Shown here one piece after another: positions 1 to 7,449 of a stretch of 64,000 nucleotides of DNA. This stretch comes from Acidobacteriota bacterium (lineage in GTDB: Bacteria; Acidobacteriota; Vicinamibacteria; Vicinamibacterales; UBA2999), in the NCBI GenBank assembly GCA_963169195.1, contig CAUJDN010000033.1, positions 25,692 through 89,691 of the forward strand, given 5' to 3'. Every line of letters begins with the position of its first letter. The first letter of the stretch is position 1. The position numbers and the translations under genes are program-made. A model generated the notes under the pieces. That model did no database searches. It worked only from the letters and a program-made list of their open reading frames with translations, and was not told the DNA's origin.

Positions 1-2
1 GA

Positions 3-728
3 GAGGTGCTCGAGCGCGCGCTCCGCGACCGCGCGCGCACACTGCTCGACGACGAGCCCGAACGGGTGATGACCCGGCCGGCAGGCGGTCGGGCGGACGT
101 CACGCTCGTCGAGATGGCCCGCGAGGCACAGGCGGACCTCATCGTGACAGGCACCCACCAGGTCCGCGGGCTTCCGCGTCTGTTCGCGACATCGGTTTCA
201 AGAGGCGTGCTAACGCATGCTCCCTTGAGCGTGGCCATCGCTCCGGCCACCGCGACGCGCCGGCGACTGCCGGCGGTGCCGCCCGTCCGGAGGGTGCTCG
301 TCACCACCGATTTCTCGCCGCGCGGTAACCGCGCGGTGGCGCACGCCTTCGGGCTGACGCCTTCGGGCGGTACCGTTCGGCTCGTCCACGTGGTGCATCC
401 GCGGGCCGTCGCGGGGGGCGAGTTCGAAACGGCGCTCACGCCGGGCGTCCGGCACGACCGCTACGTTCATCAGTGCGGGCGACGGCTCAGGGAGCTGATT
501 CCCCCTGAGGCCGGTCCCCTGGGCATCTCGGTCGACACCGTCGTCGTCGAGCGCGACGATGCGGCCCGCGGTATCTGCGAAGAGGCCGAGCGGTTTGGCG
601 CCGACGTGATCGTAATGGGTTCACAGGGCCGATCGGCCCTGGGCCGGGTCGTGCTGGGCTCGGTGGCCCAGGCCGTGATGGCCGCCAGCACACGGCCGGT
701 CTTCGTCGTCCGGTCGCCGAAAGCGTGA
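3..728 (+). CDS. Tandem universal stress protein, 5' end cut off
   Basis: The reading frame is open to the window edge; a GTG at 6 is available but the first domain would be incomplete, so the true start is probably upstream. Visible are the C-terminal half of one Usp domain (to about residue 78) and a complete second Usp domain (about residues 95-240). The second domain carries the G-2X-G-9X-G-S nucleotide-binding signature (GSQG...GS near residues 208-222). Tandem Usp proteins are cytoplasmic ATP-binding stress proteins of mostly unknown client. The stop codon lies 14 bases before the next gene, suggesting co-transcription. Another single-domain Usp lies at 50254-50691. Confidence 0.85.
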   Translation, partial: EVLERALRDRARTLLDDEPERVMTRPAGGRADVTLVEMAREAQADLIVTGTHQVRGLPRLFATSVSRGVLTHAPLSVAIAPATATRRRLPAVPPVRRVLVTTDFSPRGNRAVAHAFGLTPSGGTVRLVHVVHPRAVAGGEFETALTPGVRHDRYVHQCGRRLRELIPPEAGPLGISVDTVVVERDDAARGICEEAERFGADVIVMGSQGRSALGRVVLGSVAQAVMAASTRPVFVVRSPKA

Positions 729-742
729 CCGCTGGAGGTCGT

Positions 743-1087
743 ATGACTCTGTTCCTGGTGCATTGGGTGGTCGTGGCGATTGGCCTTGCCGCGGCCGCAT
801 ACATCGTTCCGGGGGTCAGCGTGACGTCCGGCGCCGCCCTGGCCGTCGGTGCGCTGGTGCTCGGCTTCGTGAACGCCGTTGTCAAGCCGGTCCTGACCGT
901 CCTGACGCTCCCGCTGACCGTGGTGACGCTGGGGCTCTTCTACTTTGTCGTCAATGCCGCGGCCTTCGGGCTGGCAGCCGCGCTGGTGCCGGGCTTCACG
1001 GTCGCGTCCTTCTGGGCGGCCCTCTTCGGCGCGCTCGTCGTGAGCCTGGTTTCGTGGTTCATCGGGGGGTTCCTGGGAGGAAAGTAG
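743..1087 (+). CDS. Phage-holin-4-2 family membrane protein
   Basis: A 114-residue protein made almost entirely of hydrophobic segments (about four membrane spans). It has the conserved pattern of the chromosomal 'phage holin family 4' group (PF04020): FVNAVVKP followed by LTLPLTVVTLGLF and VNA. These proteins are widespread in bacteria, not evidence for a prophage, and their function is unknown. The ATG at 743 is preferred over a GTG at 725 because GGAGG lies at 734-738. It follows the Usp gene closely. Confidence 0.75.
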   Translation: MTLFLVHWVVVAIGLAAAAYIVPGVSVTSGAALAVGALVLGFVNAVVKPVLTVLTLPLTVVTLGLFYFVVNAAAFGLAAALVPGFTVASFWAALFGALVVSLVSWFIGGFLGGK

Positions 1088-1141
1088 GGGCGTGCCCTGG
1101 GCATGACGGTCCCGGCCGGCCCCGTGCTACACTGGCCTGCT

Positions 1142-1465
1142 ATGTCCGACGTGGAAATCCAGACCGACCACTCCGAAGCCGCGCAGGAGCCCCTCGAGCG
1201 CCCGCAGGCGCCGCCCATCGAGAGTCGCTTCCTGTTCGTGGACGTCGCGGCGCTCCGTGCGAAGCAGCTTCGCCGCGGGGCCAAGTCGCGCCTCGAGCCC
1301 GTCGAGCCGGAGGCGCCGGCCGTGCCCGCTCCGCCGGTGGCGCCGCTCCCCGGTATGCCCGCCCCCCGCAAGATCAAGGCCGAGCGTGTGGCGATGCAGG
1401 AGGTGCGCCACGGTCTCGTGGAGTGGCAGCTGCCCGACTTCAAGGCTGTCTTCGACATTCGCTGA
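1142..1465 (+). CDS. RNA polymerase omega subunit-like protein
   Basis: This 107-residue soluble protein has the two conserved blocks of RpoZ in order. The first is SRFLFVDVAALRAKQLRRGAK (about residues 28-48), resembling the omega block with R-F and an RA-x-QL core. The second is ERVAMQEVRHGLVEW (about residues 83-97), resembling 'VALREIxxGxI'. Between them lies a proline/alanine-rich linker of about 30 residues. Omega binds the beta-prime subunit and helps RNA polymerase assembly. The start at 1142 removes a short leader that would begin at 1103. The match is by eye and the protein is divergent, so the call is tentative. Confidence 0.5.
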   Translation: MSDVEIQTDHSEAAQEPLERPQAPPIESRFLFVDVAALRAKQLRRGAKSRLEPVEPEAPAVPAPPVAPLPGMPAPRKIKAERVAMQEVRHGLVEWQLPDFKAVFDIR

Positions 1466-1521
1466 CGGTTGCCGGCTCGAGCGGAACCCGGGCCCGCCAC
1501 GGTTCGTCTTCTCTGGATGAG

Positions 1522-1863
1522 ATGATCGAACTGCTGCTCTTCGGTGGGCTCGTGGCCGCCGGCCTGGCCGTCGTGGCCGTCCTCGGGTTCGTCTTCTTCC
1601 TCATCAAGCTGGTGTTGTGGGTCGTGCTGCTGCCGTTCCGGCTGCTGCTGAAGGCCCTCATGATTCCGGTGTGGCTCACCCTGGGGGCGCTGGGCGTTGC
1701 GGCTGGCGCCGTGCTGCTCCCCGTCATCCTCATCGCCCTCGCCGCGGTAGCCGTGATTGGCATCGTCGGCACGCTCCTCGCGCTGCTGCTGCCCGCGGTG
1801 CCCTTCATCCTGCTCGGCCTCGTGGTGTGGGCCATGTTCCGCAAGGCGCCTGTCGTCGCCTGA
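1522..1863 (+). CDS. Small polytopic membrane protein, unknown function
   Basis: 113 residues with at least three hydrophobic segments (about residues 5-35, 43-80 and 85-108) and almost no soluble part. No family was recognised. The start ATG at 1522 gives an N-terminus with acidic M-I-E followed by a long hydrophobic stretch. It lies between the omega-like gene and surE on the same strand with small gaps, so it may be part of a short cluster of small membrane genes together with 743-1087. Confidence 0.6.
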   Translation: MIELLLFGGLVAAGLAVVAVLGFVFFLIKLVLWVVLLPFRLLLKALMIPVWLTLGALGVAAGAVLLPVILIALAAVAVIGIVGTLLALLLPAVPFILLGLVVWAMFRKAPVVA

Positions 1864-1887
1864 GCCCCCACCGTATGATGGTGCGCC

Positions 1888-2709
1888 ATGAACATGGTGC
1901 GCCTCCCGCTCGTCTGCCTCGCCCTTCTCCTCCTCTGGGTCCCCGCCTCCGGCCAGGCGCCGTATCGCATCCTGGTCACCAATGACGATGGCGTGCGTGC
2001 TCCGGGGCTGAATGCCCTGGTGCAGGCGCTCGGGACCGTGGGTCAGGTCACGGTCGTGGCGCCCGCCGAGAACCAGAGCGGCAAGGGGCACTCGATCACC
2101 ATCACGGACCCCGTCTACGTGGACGAGGTCAGGCTCGCGAGCGGCATCGCCGCCCTTGGCCTGACGGCGACTCCGGCCACCTGCGTGAAGCTCGGCGTCC
2201 TGTCGCTGATGAAGGAGCGTCCGCACCTGGTCGTCTCGGGCATCAATCGCGGCGTGAACGCGGGCCGCGTGGCTTACGTGTCAGGCACGGTCGGCGCCGC
2301 GCGGGAGGGAGCGATGCAGGGCATCCCGTCCATCGCTTCGTCGATGGACATCGCGAACGGGTGGAGCGACTACAAAGCAGCCGCGACGTTCACGGCGCAG
2401 GTCGCGGCCGTGGTGAAGAAGACCGGGCTGCCCGTCGGAGTGTTCCTGAACGTGAACGTGCCCGCGGGGACCCCCAAGGGGCTCCGCGTGGCCGCGCAGA
2501 GCATGGAGACGGGCCAGGAAACGTGGGTCGAACACAAGAACCCGCGGGGGCGCCGCTATTTCTGGAACGACTACCGCGAGCCCGAGAAGGACGCCAACCT
2601 CACCACCGACGTCGCCGCGCTGGCGCAGGGATACGTGGCCGTGACACCGTTGCGCGCCACCGAGTACGACCGCTCGACGGCGAATCGCCTGAAGGCGCTG
2701 TTGAAGTAG
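1888..2709 (+). CDS. surE: SurE-like 5'/3'-nucleotidase with signal peptide
   Basis: SurE proteins are divalent-metal-dependent nucleotide phosphatases, normally cytoplasmic. The family signatures are clear: TNDDGVRAPG (metal-binding DD, residues 31-40), APAENQSGKGHS, and SGINRGVN followed by SGTVGAAREG. The length of 273 residues is normal for the family plus about 23 extra residues at the front. Those form a hydrophobic core (LVCLALLLLWVPASG) that looks like a Sec signal peptide, so the enzyme is probably periplasmic. An alternative start is the ATG at 1894. The 3' end faces gatA. Confidence 0.85.
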   Translation: MNMVRLPLVCLALLLLWVPASGQAPYRILVTNDDGVRAPGLNALVQALGTVGQVTVVAPAENQSGKGHSITITDPVYVDEVRLASGIAALGLTATPATCVKLGVLSLMKERPHLVVSGINRGVNAGRVAYVSGTVGAAREGAMQGIPSIASSMDIANGWSDYKAAATFTAQVAAVVKKTGLPVGVFLNVNVPAGTPKGLRVAAQSMETGQETWVEHKNPRGRRYFWNDYREPEKDANLTTDVAALAQGYVAVTPLRATEYDRSTANRLKALLK

Positions 2710-2741
2710 TCCGGGAACCCGGGCCGGGGGAGACAGGGACA

Positions 2742-2781
2742 GGTTCTCGGGTTCTGCGGTTCGGTGGTTCTGGAGTTCCTT
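2742..2781 (+). repeat. Degenerate 8-bp repeat, ggttctgR family
   Basis: About five consecutive degenerate octamers (ggttctcg, ggttctgc, ggttcggt, ggttctgg, agttcctt) lie between the converging 3' ends of the surE-like gene and gatA. The same octamer forms long arrays at 4567-4671 and 18929-18984. This is a decayed copy of those. Confidence 0.6.
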
Positions 2782-2798
2782 GGAATGTCCGCCCATGC

Positions 2799-4244
2799 TC
2801 ACTGCTCGAGCACGTGCGCGGCGGCGAAGAGCGTCGCCTCGTCGAACATGCGTCCCGTGAGCTGGACGCCGATGGGCAGGCGGTCGGGTGAGAGCCCCGC
2901 CGGGATGCTGATGGCGGGCAGGCCCGTCAGGTTCGCGCTCACCGTGAACACATCGCTCAGGTACATCTGAATCGGGTCGTCGGTCTTCTCGCCGAGTTTG
3001 AATGCCGGTGTCGGTGTCGTCGGCATGGCGACGACGTCGCACGCCGCGAACGCGTGTGCGTAGTCCTGGCGGAGCAGGGTGCGCACCTGCTGCGCCTTCA
3101 GGTAGTAGGCGTCGTAGTAGCCCGCGCTGAGGACATAGGTGCCGAGCATGACACGGCGCTTCACCTCGGCGCCGAACCCCTCGTCCCGCGTGCGGTCGTA
3201 CATCTCCCGCAGGCCGTCCTCCCGGCCAAGCGCCGTGCGGTGGCCATAGCGCACGCCGTCGTAGCGCGCGAGGTTGGACGAGGCCTCCGCGGTGGCGATG
3301 AGGTAGTAGACGGGAATGGCGAATCGGGCGTGCGGGAGCTCGATGTCCACCAGCCGTGCCCCGGCGGCGCGCCACCGCTCGAGCGCCTCGGCGAACGCGC
3401 GCTGCACCGCTGCGTCCACGCCTTCGCCGACGAACGCCCGCGGCACGCCGATGCGAAGGCCGGAGACGCCGCGGTCGAGCGCGGCGAGGTAGTCGGGGAC
3501 GGGTTCGGCGGACGAGGTCGCGTCGAGCGGGTCGTGACCGGCGATGGCCTGCAGCACGAGCGCGGCGTCTTCGGCCGTGTGCGCGAGCGGGCCAATCTGG
3601 TCGAGCGACGAGGCAAAGGCCAGCAGGCCGTACCGCGAGACGCGGCCGTAGGTGGGCTTGACGCCTACCAGGCCACAGAAGGCGGCCGGCTGCCGGATCG
3701 ACCCCCCGGTGTCGGAGCCGAGCGCGACGGACACCATGCGTGAGGCGACCGCCGCGGCCGATCCGCCGCTGCTGCCGCCGGGCGTGCGCGACACATCCCA
3801 GGGATTCCTCGTGGCGCCGAGGGCCGAGTTCTCGGTGGAGGAGCCCATCGCGAACTCGTCCAGGTTGGTCTTGCCGATGACGATGGCGCCGGCGGCCTCG
3901 AGGCGCTGCACGACCGTTGCCGAGTAGGGCGGCAGGAACCCCCGCAGGATGCGTGACGAGGCCGTCGTGGGGACGCCGGCCGTACACATGTTGTCCTTGA
4001 GGGCGACGGGCACACCGAGCAGCGGCGGCCCGTCCGGCCTGCCGCCGCCGGCCTGCCGTGCCCCGTCCAGGGCGGCGGCCCGCGCGAGGGCGCGCTCGTA
4101 CATCACGGTATTGAACGCGGAGACGCGCGCTTCCTCTGCCCGGATGCGGTCCAGGAAAGCCTGGCAGACTTCCGTGGCCGTGCGCGCGCCGGTGGCCACG
4201 TCCCGCGCGATGGCGCGGGCCCGCTGCTCGATGATGGCGCCCAT
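2799..4244 (-). CDS. gatA: Asp/Glu-tRNA amidotransferase subunit GatA
   Basis: GatA supplies the glutaminase/amidase activity of the GatCAB complex, which converts mischarged Glu-tRNA(Gln) or Asp-tRNA(Asn) to the amide. The amidase-signature Ser-cisSer-Lys triad is intact: K83 in [10 protein letters not shown]158 in TPGGSSGGS and S182 in GSDTGGSIR. Length 481 is typical. The start overlaps the gatC stop by one base (TGATG), so translation is coupled. gatB is not in this window. The 3' side abuts a degenerate 8-bp repeat. Confidence 0.95.
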   Translation of the reverse strand: MGAIIEQRARAIARDVATGARTATEVCQAFLDRIRAEEARVSAFNTVMYERALARAAALDGARQAGGGRPDGPPLLGVPVALKDNMCTAGVPTTASSRILRGFLPPYSATVVQRLEAAGAIVIGKTNLDEFAMGSSTENSALGATRNPWDVSRTPGGSSGGSAAAVASRMVSVALGSDTGGSIRQPAAFCGLVGVKPTYGRVSRYGLLAFASSLDQIGPLAHTAEDAALVLQAIAGHDPLDATSSAEPVPDYLAALDRGVSGLRIGVPRAFVGEGVDAAVQRAFAEALERWRAAGARLVDIELPHARFAIPVYYLIATAEASSNLARYDGVRYGHRTALGREDGLREMYDRTRDEGFGAEVKRRVMLGTYVLSAGYYDAYYLKAQQVRTLLRQDYAHAFAACDVVAMPTTPTPAFKLGEKTDDPIQMYLSDVFTVSANLTGLPAISIPAGLSPDRLPIGVQLTGRMFDEATLFAAAHVLEQ

Positions 4245-4537
4245 CAGATGACCCGCGGCACCTTGAAGAGGCCGGCCTCCGGCGCGGCATCCGGCGCGTT
4301 GGCGAGGGCCTCGGCCCTGGGCAACGACGCGATGACGATGTCGGGGCGCTCGACCGGCAGGTTGAGCACGTGGGCCGTGGGTTCGACACCGGACGTGTCG
4401 AGCGTGCGGATCTGCTCGACGTAGACGAGGATGTCACCGAGCTGCCGGGTGAACAAGTCCAGTTCGTCGTCGGTGAGGTCCAGGCGCGCCAGTTCGGCGA
4501 TCTTCGCCACGTCGGCGCGGGTCAGCATCGTGGACAT
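4244..4537 (-). CDS. gatC: Asp/Glu-tRNA amidotransferase subunit GatC
   Basis: GatC is the small belt subunit that wraps around and stabilises GatA. The 97-residue product has the usual pattern: an N-terminal helix ([16 protein letters not shown]), a second helix ([20 protein letters not shown]), then the extended V-E-P-T-A-H segment and a C-terminal F-K-V-P-R motif. It is first in a gatC-gatA operon. The region upstream of its start is occupied within 30 bases by the 8-bp repeat array, so the promoter must sit in or very near that array. Confidence 0.93.
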   Translation of the reverse strand: MSTMLTRADVAKIAELARLDLTDDELDLFTRQLGDILVYVEQIRTLDTSGVEPTAHVLNLPVERPDIVIASLPRAEALANAPDAAPEAGLFKVPRVI

Positions 4538-4566
4538 AGACCGATCATTGTAGTGCGGAGGAGTGG

Positions 4567-4671
4567 GGTTCTGAGGTTCTGGGGTTCTGAGGTTCTGGGG
4601 TTCTGAGGTTCTGGGGTTCTGAGGTTCTGAGGTTCTGAGGTTCTCGGGTTCTCACGGTTCTCGGGTTCGCG
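4567..4671 (+). repeat. Tandem 8-bp array (ggttctgR), about 13 units
   Basis: About thirteen octamers run in tandem. The first nine alternate mainly between ggttctga and ggttctgg; the last four are decayed (ggttctcg, ggttctca, ggttcgcg). The array starts 30 bases upstream of gatC and overlaps the last codons and stop of the neighbouring metallo-hydrolase gene. Seven perfect units in the opposite orientation occur at 18929-18984. It is a non-coding micro-repeat; the period of eight shifts frame at every unit. Confidence 0.9.
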
Positions 4672-5569
4672 GGCTTGCCGCGCCGAACCCCGCTTCGCCC
4701 TCGACAACGGGCGAAGGCGGGCTCAGATCGATGAGCGTCGCCTCGTCGAGCAGCCAGGTGCGACCTGAGTAGCCGCTGCCGGCCACCTGGCGTGCCAGCG
4801 TGGCGACGGCTGCGGGCCGTTCGTAGCGGATCGACAGATGCTGCAGGACCAGCTGCTTCACGCCGGCGAGGCGCGCGACCTCCAGGGCTTCCTCCGTGGT
4901 GGCGTGGATGGGCTCGCGCCGATCGGCGGGAGCCAGGAAGGTGGCATCGTGAACGAGCAGGTCGGCGCCCCGCACCTCGTCCGGCCGAAGGGGCATGGCG
5001 TCCCCGCTGTGCGCGAAGACGATGTGGCGCGCCTCCTCCATGAGCGTGTCACGCAGCCCCTGCCTGGCACGCGCCTCGACCTCACGCTGGGAGAGGGACG
5101 CGAACTCGGGCTTCAGGCGCCGCCGCGGCTCGACGACGCGGTAGCCGAGCGCCGGTTCGCCTGGTGTATGTCGCACGGCAAAGGCCTCGAGGACACGGCC
5201 TTTGGCGAGGGGCGCGGCGCGTCCCGGTGTCATGGCGACCCACGTCAGCGGGAAGGCAACGCCGGCATACGCGCTCCCGAGCAGGTCCCGCGCCGCCTGG
5301 ACGCCGCGCGAGCCCTCCGGGTGAAAGATGGTGAGCGGCTTGTCCCGGGCGCCCTTGCCGAAGCGGCGAGCGGCCACCAGGCCTGGCAGTCCCAGCACGT
5401 GGTCGGAATGGCCGTGGGTGATGGCCAGCCAGGAGGGTGAAAAGACGCTGGAGCCGAGTGCGAGCTGGAGTCCCTCGCCCGCGTCGACGAGCAGCTGCAG
5501 CGGCCTGTGCCACAGCCAGTTGCTGTACATGCCGCGCGAGAAGCCCGCGAGATCGGCGGCGACGTTCAT
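4652..5569 (-). CDS. RNase Z-like metallo-beta-lactamase-fold hydrolase
   Basis: A 305-residue MBL-fold protein with the zinc-binding ITHGHSDHVLGLPGL motif (HxHxDH) near residues 51-65, a later FAHSGD segment and HDATF, in the order seen in ribonuclease Z and related hydrolases. RNase Z removes the 3' trailer from pre-tRNAs, but other members of the fold act on different phosphodiesters, so the substrate is not certain. The start ATG at 5569 overlaps the TetR stop (ATGA), implying coupled translation. The last ten or so codons run into the 8-bp repeat array, so the C-terminus has probably been altered by it. Confidence 0.75.
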   Translation of the reverse strand: MNVAADLAGFSRGMYSNWLWHRPLQLLVDAGEGLQLALGSSVFSPSWLAITHGHSDHVLGLPGLVAARRFGKGARDKPLTIFHPEGSRGVQAARDLLGSAYAGVAFPLTWVAMTPGRAAPLAKGRVLEAFAVRHTPGEPALGYRVVEPRRRLKPEFASLSQREVEARARQGLRDTLMEEARHIVFAHSGDAMPLRPDEVRGADLLVHDATFLAPADRREPIHATTEEALEVARLAGVKQLVLQHLSIRYERPAAVATLARQVAGSGYSGRTWLLDEATLIDLSPPSPVVEGEAGFGAASPRTREP

Positions 5570-6198
5570 GACGCCGCGCGCACGCGGCGGGTGCCGCCGC
5601 GCCGGGCGGGCGCCGCGGTGTACGGGGCGAGCAGCACCTCGAGATTCGCCTTCACCCATGCCTCCGGCGTGGTGTGGGTGCCGACGGCGTTCCAGGTGAG
5701 GAGCGAACCGCGCACCATTGCGATGGTGGCGCGCGCCAGCACACCGGGACAGCAGGCGATGACTTCGCCGCGTGCCTGCGCCTCGGCCATCAGTGCGGCC
5801 ATCTCGCGCTCGAGTGCGGCATCGTGCCGCTCCGCGCACCGGCGGAACTCCTGGTCCTCGACGCTCAGCTGCAGGAAGGCGAGCAGGTTGGCGAGCTGCT
5901 GGGGATTGTCCGCGATGTCCCGCACACACTGAGAAACGGCGGTGATGGCGCACAGGGGCGAGCCGCTCCGGCGTCGGTGCTCGCGGAAGGAGTCGGCCAT
6001 GCCGGCAATGCCGTGCTCGGCGACGGCGAGCAGCAGTTTCTTCTTGGTCTTGAAGCGGAGCAGCAGGGTGGCGGGGGCGAGACCGACCTCCCGCGCCACG
6101 TCCTCGAGGCGAAGGCGCGCGGGCCCATGCCGGGACAGGAGCCGGGCCGCCGCCTCGAGGATGGCGGCGTCGGAGGCGGTCTTGGGCCGCGGTGACAT
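5566..6198 (-). CDS. TetR/AcrR-family repressor of the RND efflux locus
   Basis: 210 residues: an N-terminal TetR helix-turn-helix (LEDVAREVGLAPATLLLRFKTKKKLL, given here as LEDVAREVGLAP then ATLLLRF-KTKKKLL, about residues 31-57) and a helical ligand-binding domain. It is transcribed divergently from the efflux genes. A perfect palindrome lies in the short space between them (6214-6233). The arrangement matches AcrR/TtgR-type local repressors, which release DNA when a pump substrate binds. Its stop overlaps the start of the downstream hydrolase gene. Confidence 0.88.
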   Translation of the reverse strand: MSPRPKTASDAAILEAAARLLSRHGPARLRLEDVAREVGLAPATLLLRFKTKKKLLLAVAEHGIAGMADSFREHRRRSGSPLCAITAVSQCVRDIADNPQQLANLLAFLQLSVEDQEFRRCAERHDAALEREMAALMAEAQARGEVIACCPGVLARATIAMVRGSLLTWNAVGTHTTPEAWVKANLEVLLAPYTAAPARRGGTRRVRAAS

Positions 6199-6213
6199 GG
6201 ACGCTACTTTACA

Positions 6214-6233
6214 ATAAATGAACCGTCATTTAT
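6214..6233. promoter_or_regulatory. Palindromic TetR-type operator
   Basis: ATAAATGA-ACCG-TCATTTAT is a perfect inverted repeat (8-bp arms, 4-bp spacer) in an AT-rich pocket between the divergent tetR gene and the efflux genes. It lies 16 bases from the tetR start and 66 bases before the adaptor start, so one bound dimer pair could control both directions. The size and symmetry fit TetR-family operators. Confidence 0.75.
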
Positions 6234-6298
6234 CATCATCGCTTCCGCCGATCCGCATCCGGGCACCCGTCCGGTCCCGCGGCGGCGTCCAACCCATC

Positions 6299-7447
6299 AT
6301 GCCTGTACCGTCCCCACGATCCACGTTTGCGTTCCTTGCAGTCCTCGTCGCGGCCGCGTGCGGCGGCAACGGCGCGCCTGGCGCCGCCGGTGTCCCCGGC
6401 GGCCAGGGGGGCGGCCGCCCGCCGATGCCCGTGGACGTGCGCACGCTTGCCGAGCAGCCGGTCGAGCAGACCGGCGACTACGTCGCCACATTGAAGTCGC
6501 GACGCTCCACGACCATCCAGCCGCAGGCGGAAGGCTTTCTCACGCGCATCGCCGTCCGATCGGGCGATGCGGTGCGGCAGGGGGCCTTCCTCTTCGAGAT
6601 CGACTCGGCGCCCCAGCAGGCCGGCCTGGCCGCGCTCGAGAGCACACGGGCGGTCCGTGCGGCCGAGCTCGAGTACGCGAAGCAGGAGGCATCACGGGCA
6701 CAGTCCCTCTTCGCCGCCGGGGCGGTGAGCCAGCGCGAGCTGGAGCAGGCGGAGACGGCCCAGCGCACCTCGGAGGCCGCCCTGAGGGCCGTGGACGAGC
6801 AGTTACGACAGCAGCAGGCCGAGCTCGCGTACTTCCGCGTGACGGCGCCGAGCGCCGGCGTCGTCGGCGATGTCCCGGTGCGCGTGGGCGACCGGGTGAC
6901 CAAGAGCACCGTGTTGACGACCGTCGAGGAGAACGACGTCCTCGAGATCTACGTGAACGTGCCCGTCTCCCAGGCGCCGGCGCTGGCGGTCGGCCTGCCC
7001 GTGCGCATCGTGGACGAGGACAACCAGGTGCTGGCCACCAACCGGATCACCTTCGTGTCGCCCACCGTGGAACCCACGCAGACGGTGCTGGCCAAGGCGG
7101 CGCTCGTCGATGGACGCGGCCGGTTCCGCGCCAACCAGTTCGTGCGCGCCCAGGTCGTCTGGCGCACCGAGCCCGGCCTCACCATCCCGGTCACCGCCGT
7201 CGTGCGGGTCAACGGTCAATACTTCGCCTACGTCGTCGAGAAACAGGGCGAGATGACCGTGGCACGCCAGAAGGCCGTGACGCTCGGCGGCGTGATTGGC
7301 AGCGACTACGTGGTCCAGGGCGGCCTGGCGGCAGGCGAGCAGGTGATCACCGGCGGCATCCAGAAGATCGGCGACGGCGCGCCTGTGATGGCCGGCGGCC
7401 CAGGGGCCCCCGGCGGCGGCGCTCCCGCGGAGAAGAAGGCCTCCTAG
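6299..7447 (+). CDS. RND efflux periplasmic adaptor lipoprotein
   Basis: The membrane-fusion (adaptor) subunit of a tripartite efflux pump, linking the inner-membrane pump to the outer-membrane channel. The chosen ATG at 6299 gives a lipoprotein signal (hydrophobic FAFLAVLVAAA then C21). An upstream ATG at 6218 lies inside the operator and would add 27 residues without a signal. After the lipoprotein signal come a barrel-sandwich half, an alpha-helical hairpin (about residues 100-175), the second lipoyl half (ITAPSAG-like VTAPSAGVVGDV) and beta-barrel/membrane-proximal domains. Length 382 is normal. The stop is two bases before the pump start. Confidence 0.9.
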   Translation: MPVPSPRSTFAFLAVLVAAACGGNGAPGAAGVPGGQGGGRPPMPVDVRTLAEQPVEQTGDYVATLKSRRSTTIQPQAEGFLTRIAVRSGDAVRQGAFLFEIDSAPQQAGLAALESTRAVRAAELEYAKQEASRAQSLFAAGAVSQRELEQAETAQRTSEAALRAVDEQLRQQQAELAYFRVTAPSAGVVGDVPVRVGDRVTKSTVLTTVEENDVLEIYVNVPVSQAPALAVGLPVRIVDEDNQVLATNRITFVSPTVEPTQTVLAKAALVDGRGRFRANQFVRAQVVWRTEPGLTIPVTAVVRVNGQYFAYVVEKQGEMTVARQKAVTLGGVIGSDYVVQGGLAAGEQVITGGIQKIGDGAPVMAGGPGAPGGGAPAEKKAS

Positions 7448-7449
7448 CC

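Noticed and set aside
743..1087. Prophage remnant suggested by a holin-like name
   Set aside because: The family is chromosomal and common; no other phage gene, integrase or attachment site is nearby.
763..1521. First half of a long plus-strand ORF (763-1863)
   Set aside because: Only the part from ATG 1522 has a credible protein; the rest is a shadow of the holin-family and omega-like genes.
6218..6298. Upstream ATG as the adaptor start
   Set aside because: It lies inside the operator palindrome and would put 27 residues in front of a lipoprotein signal.
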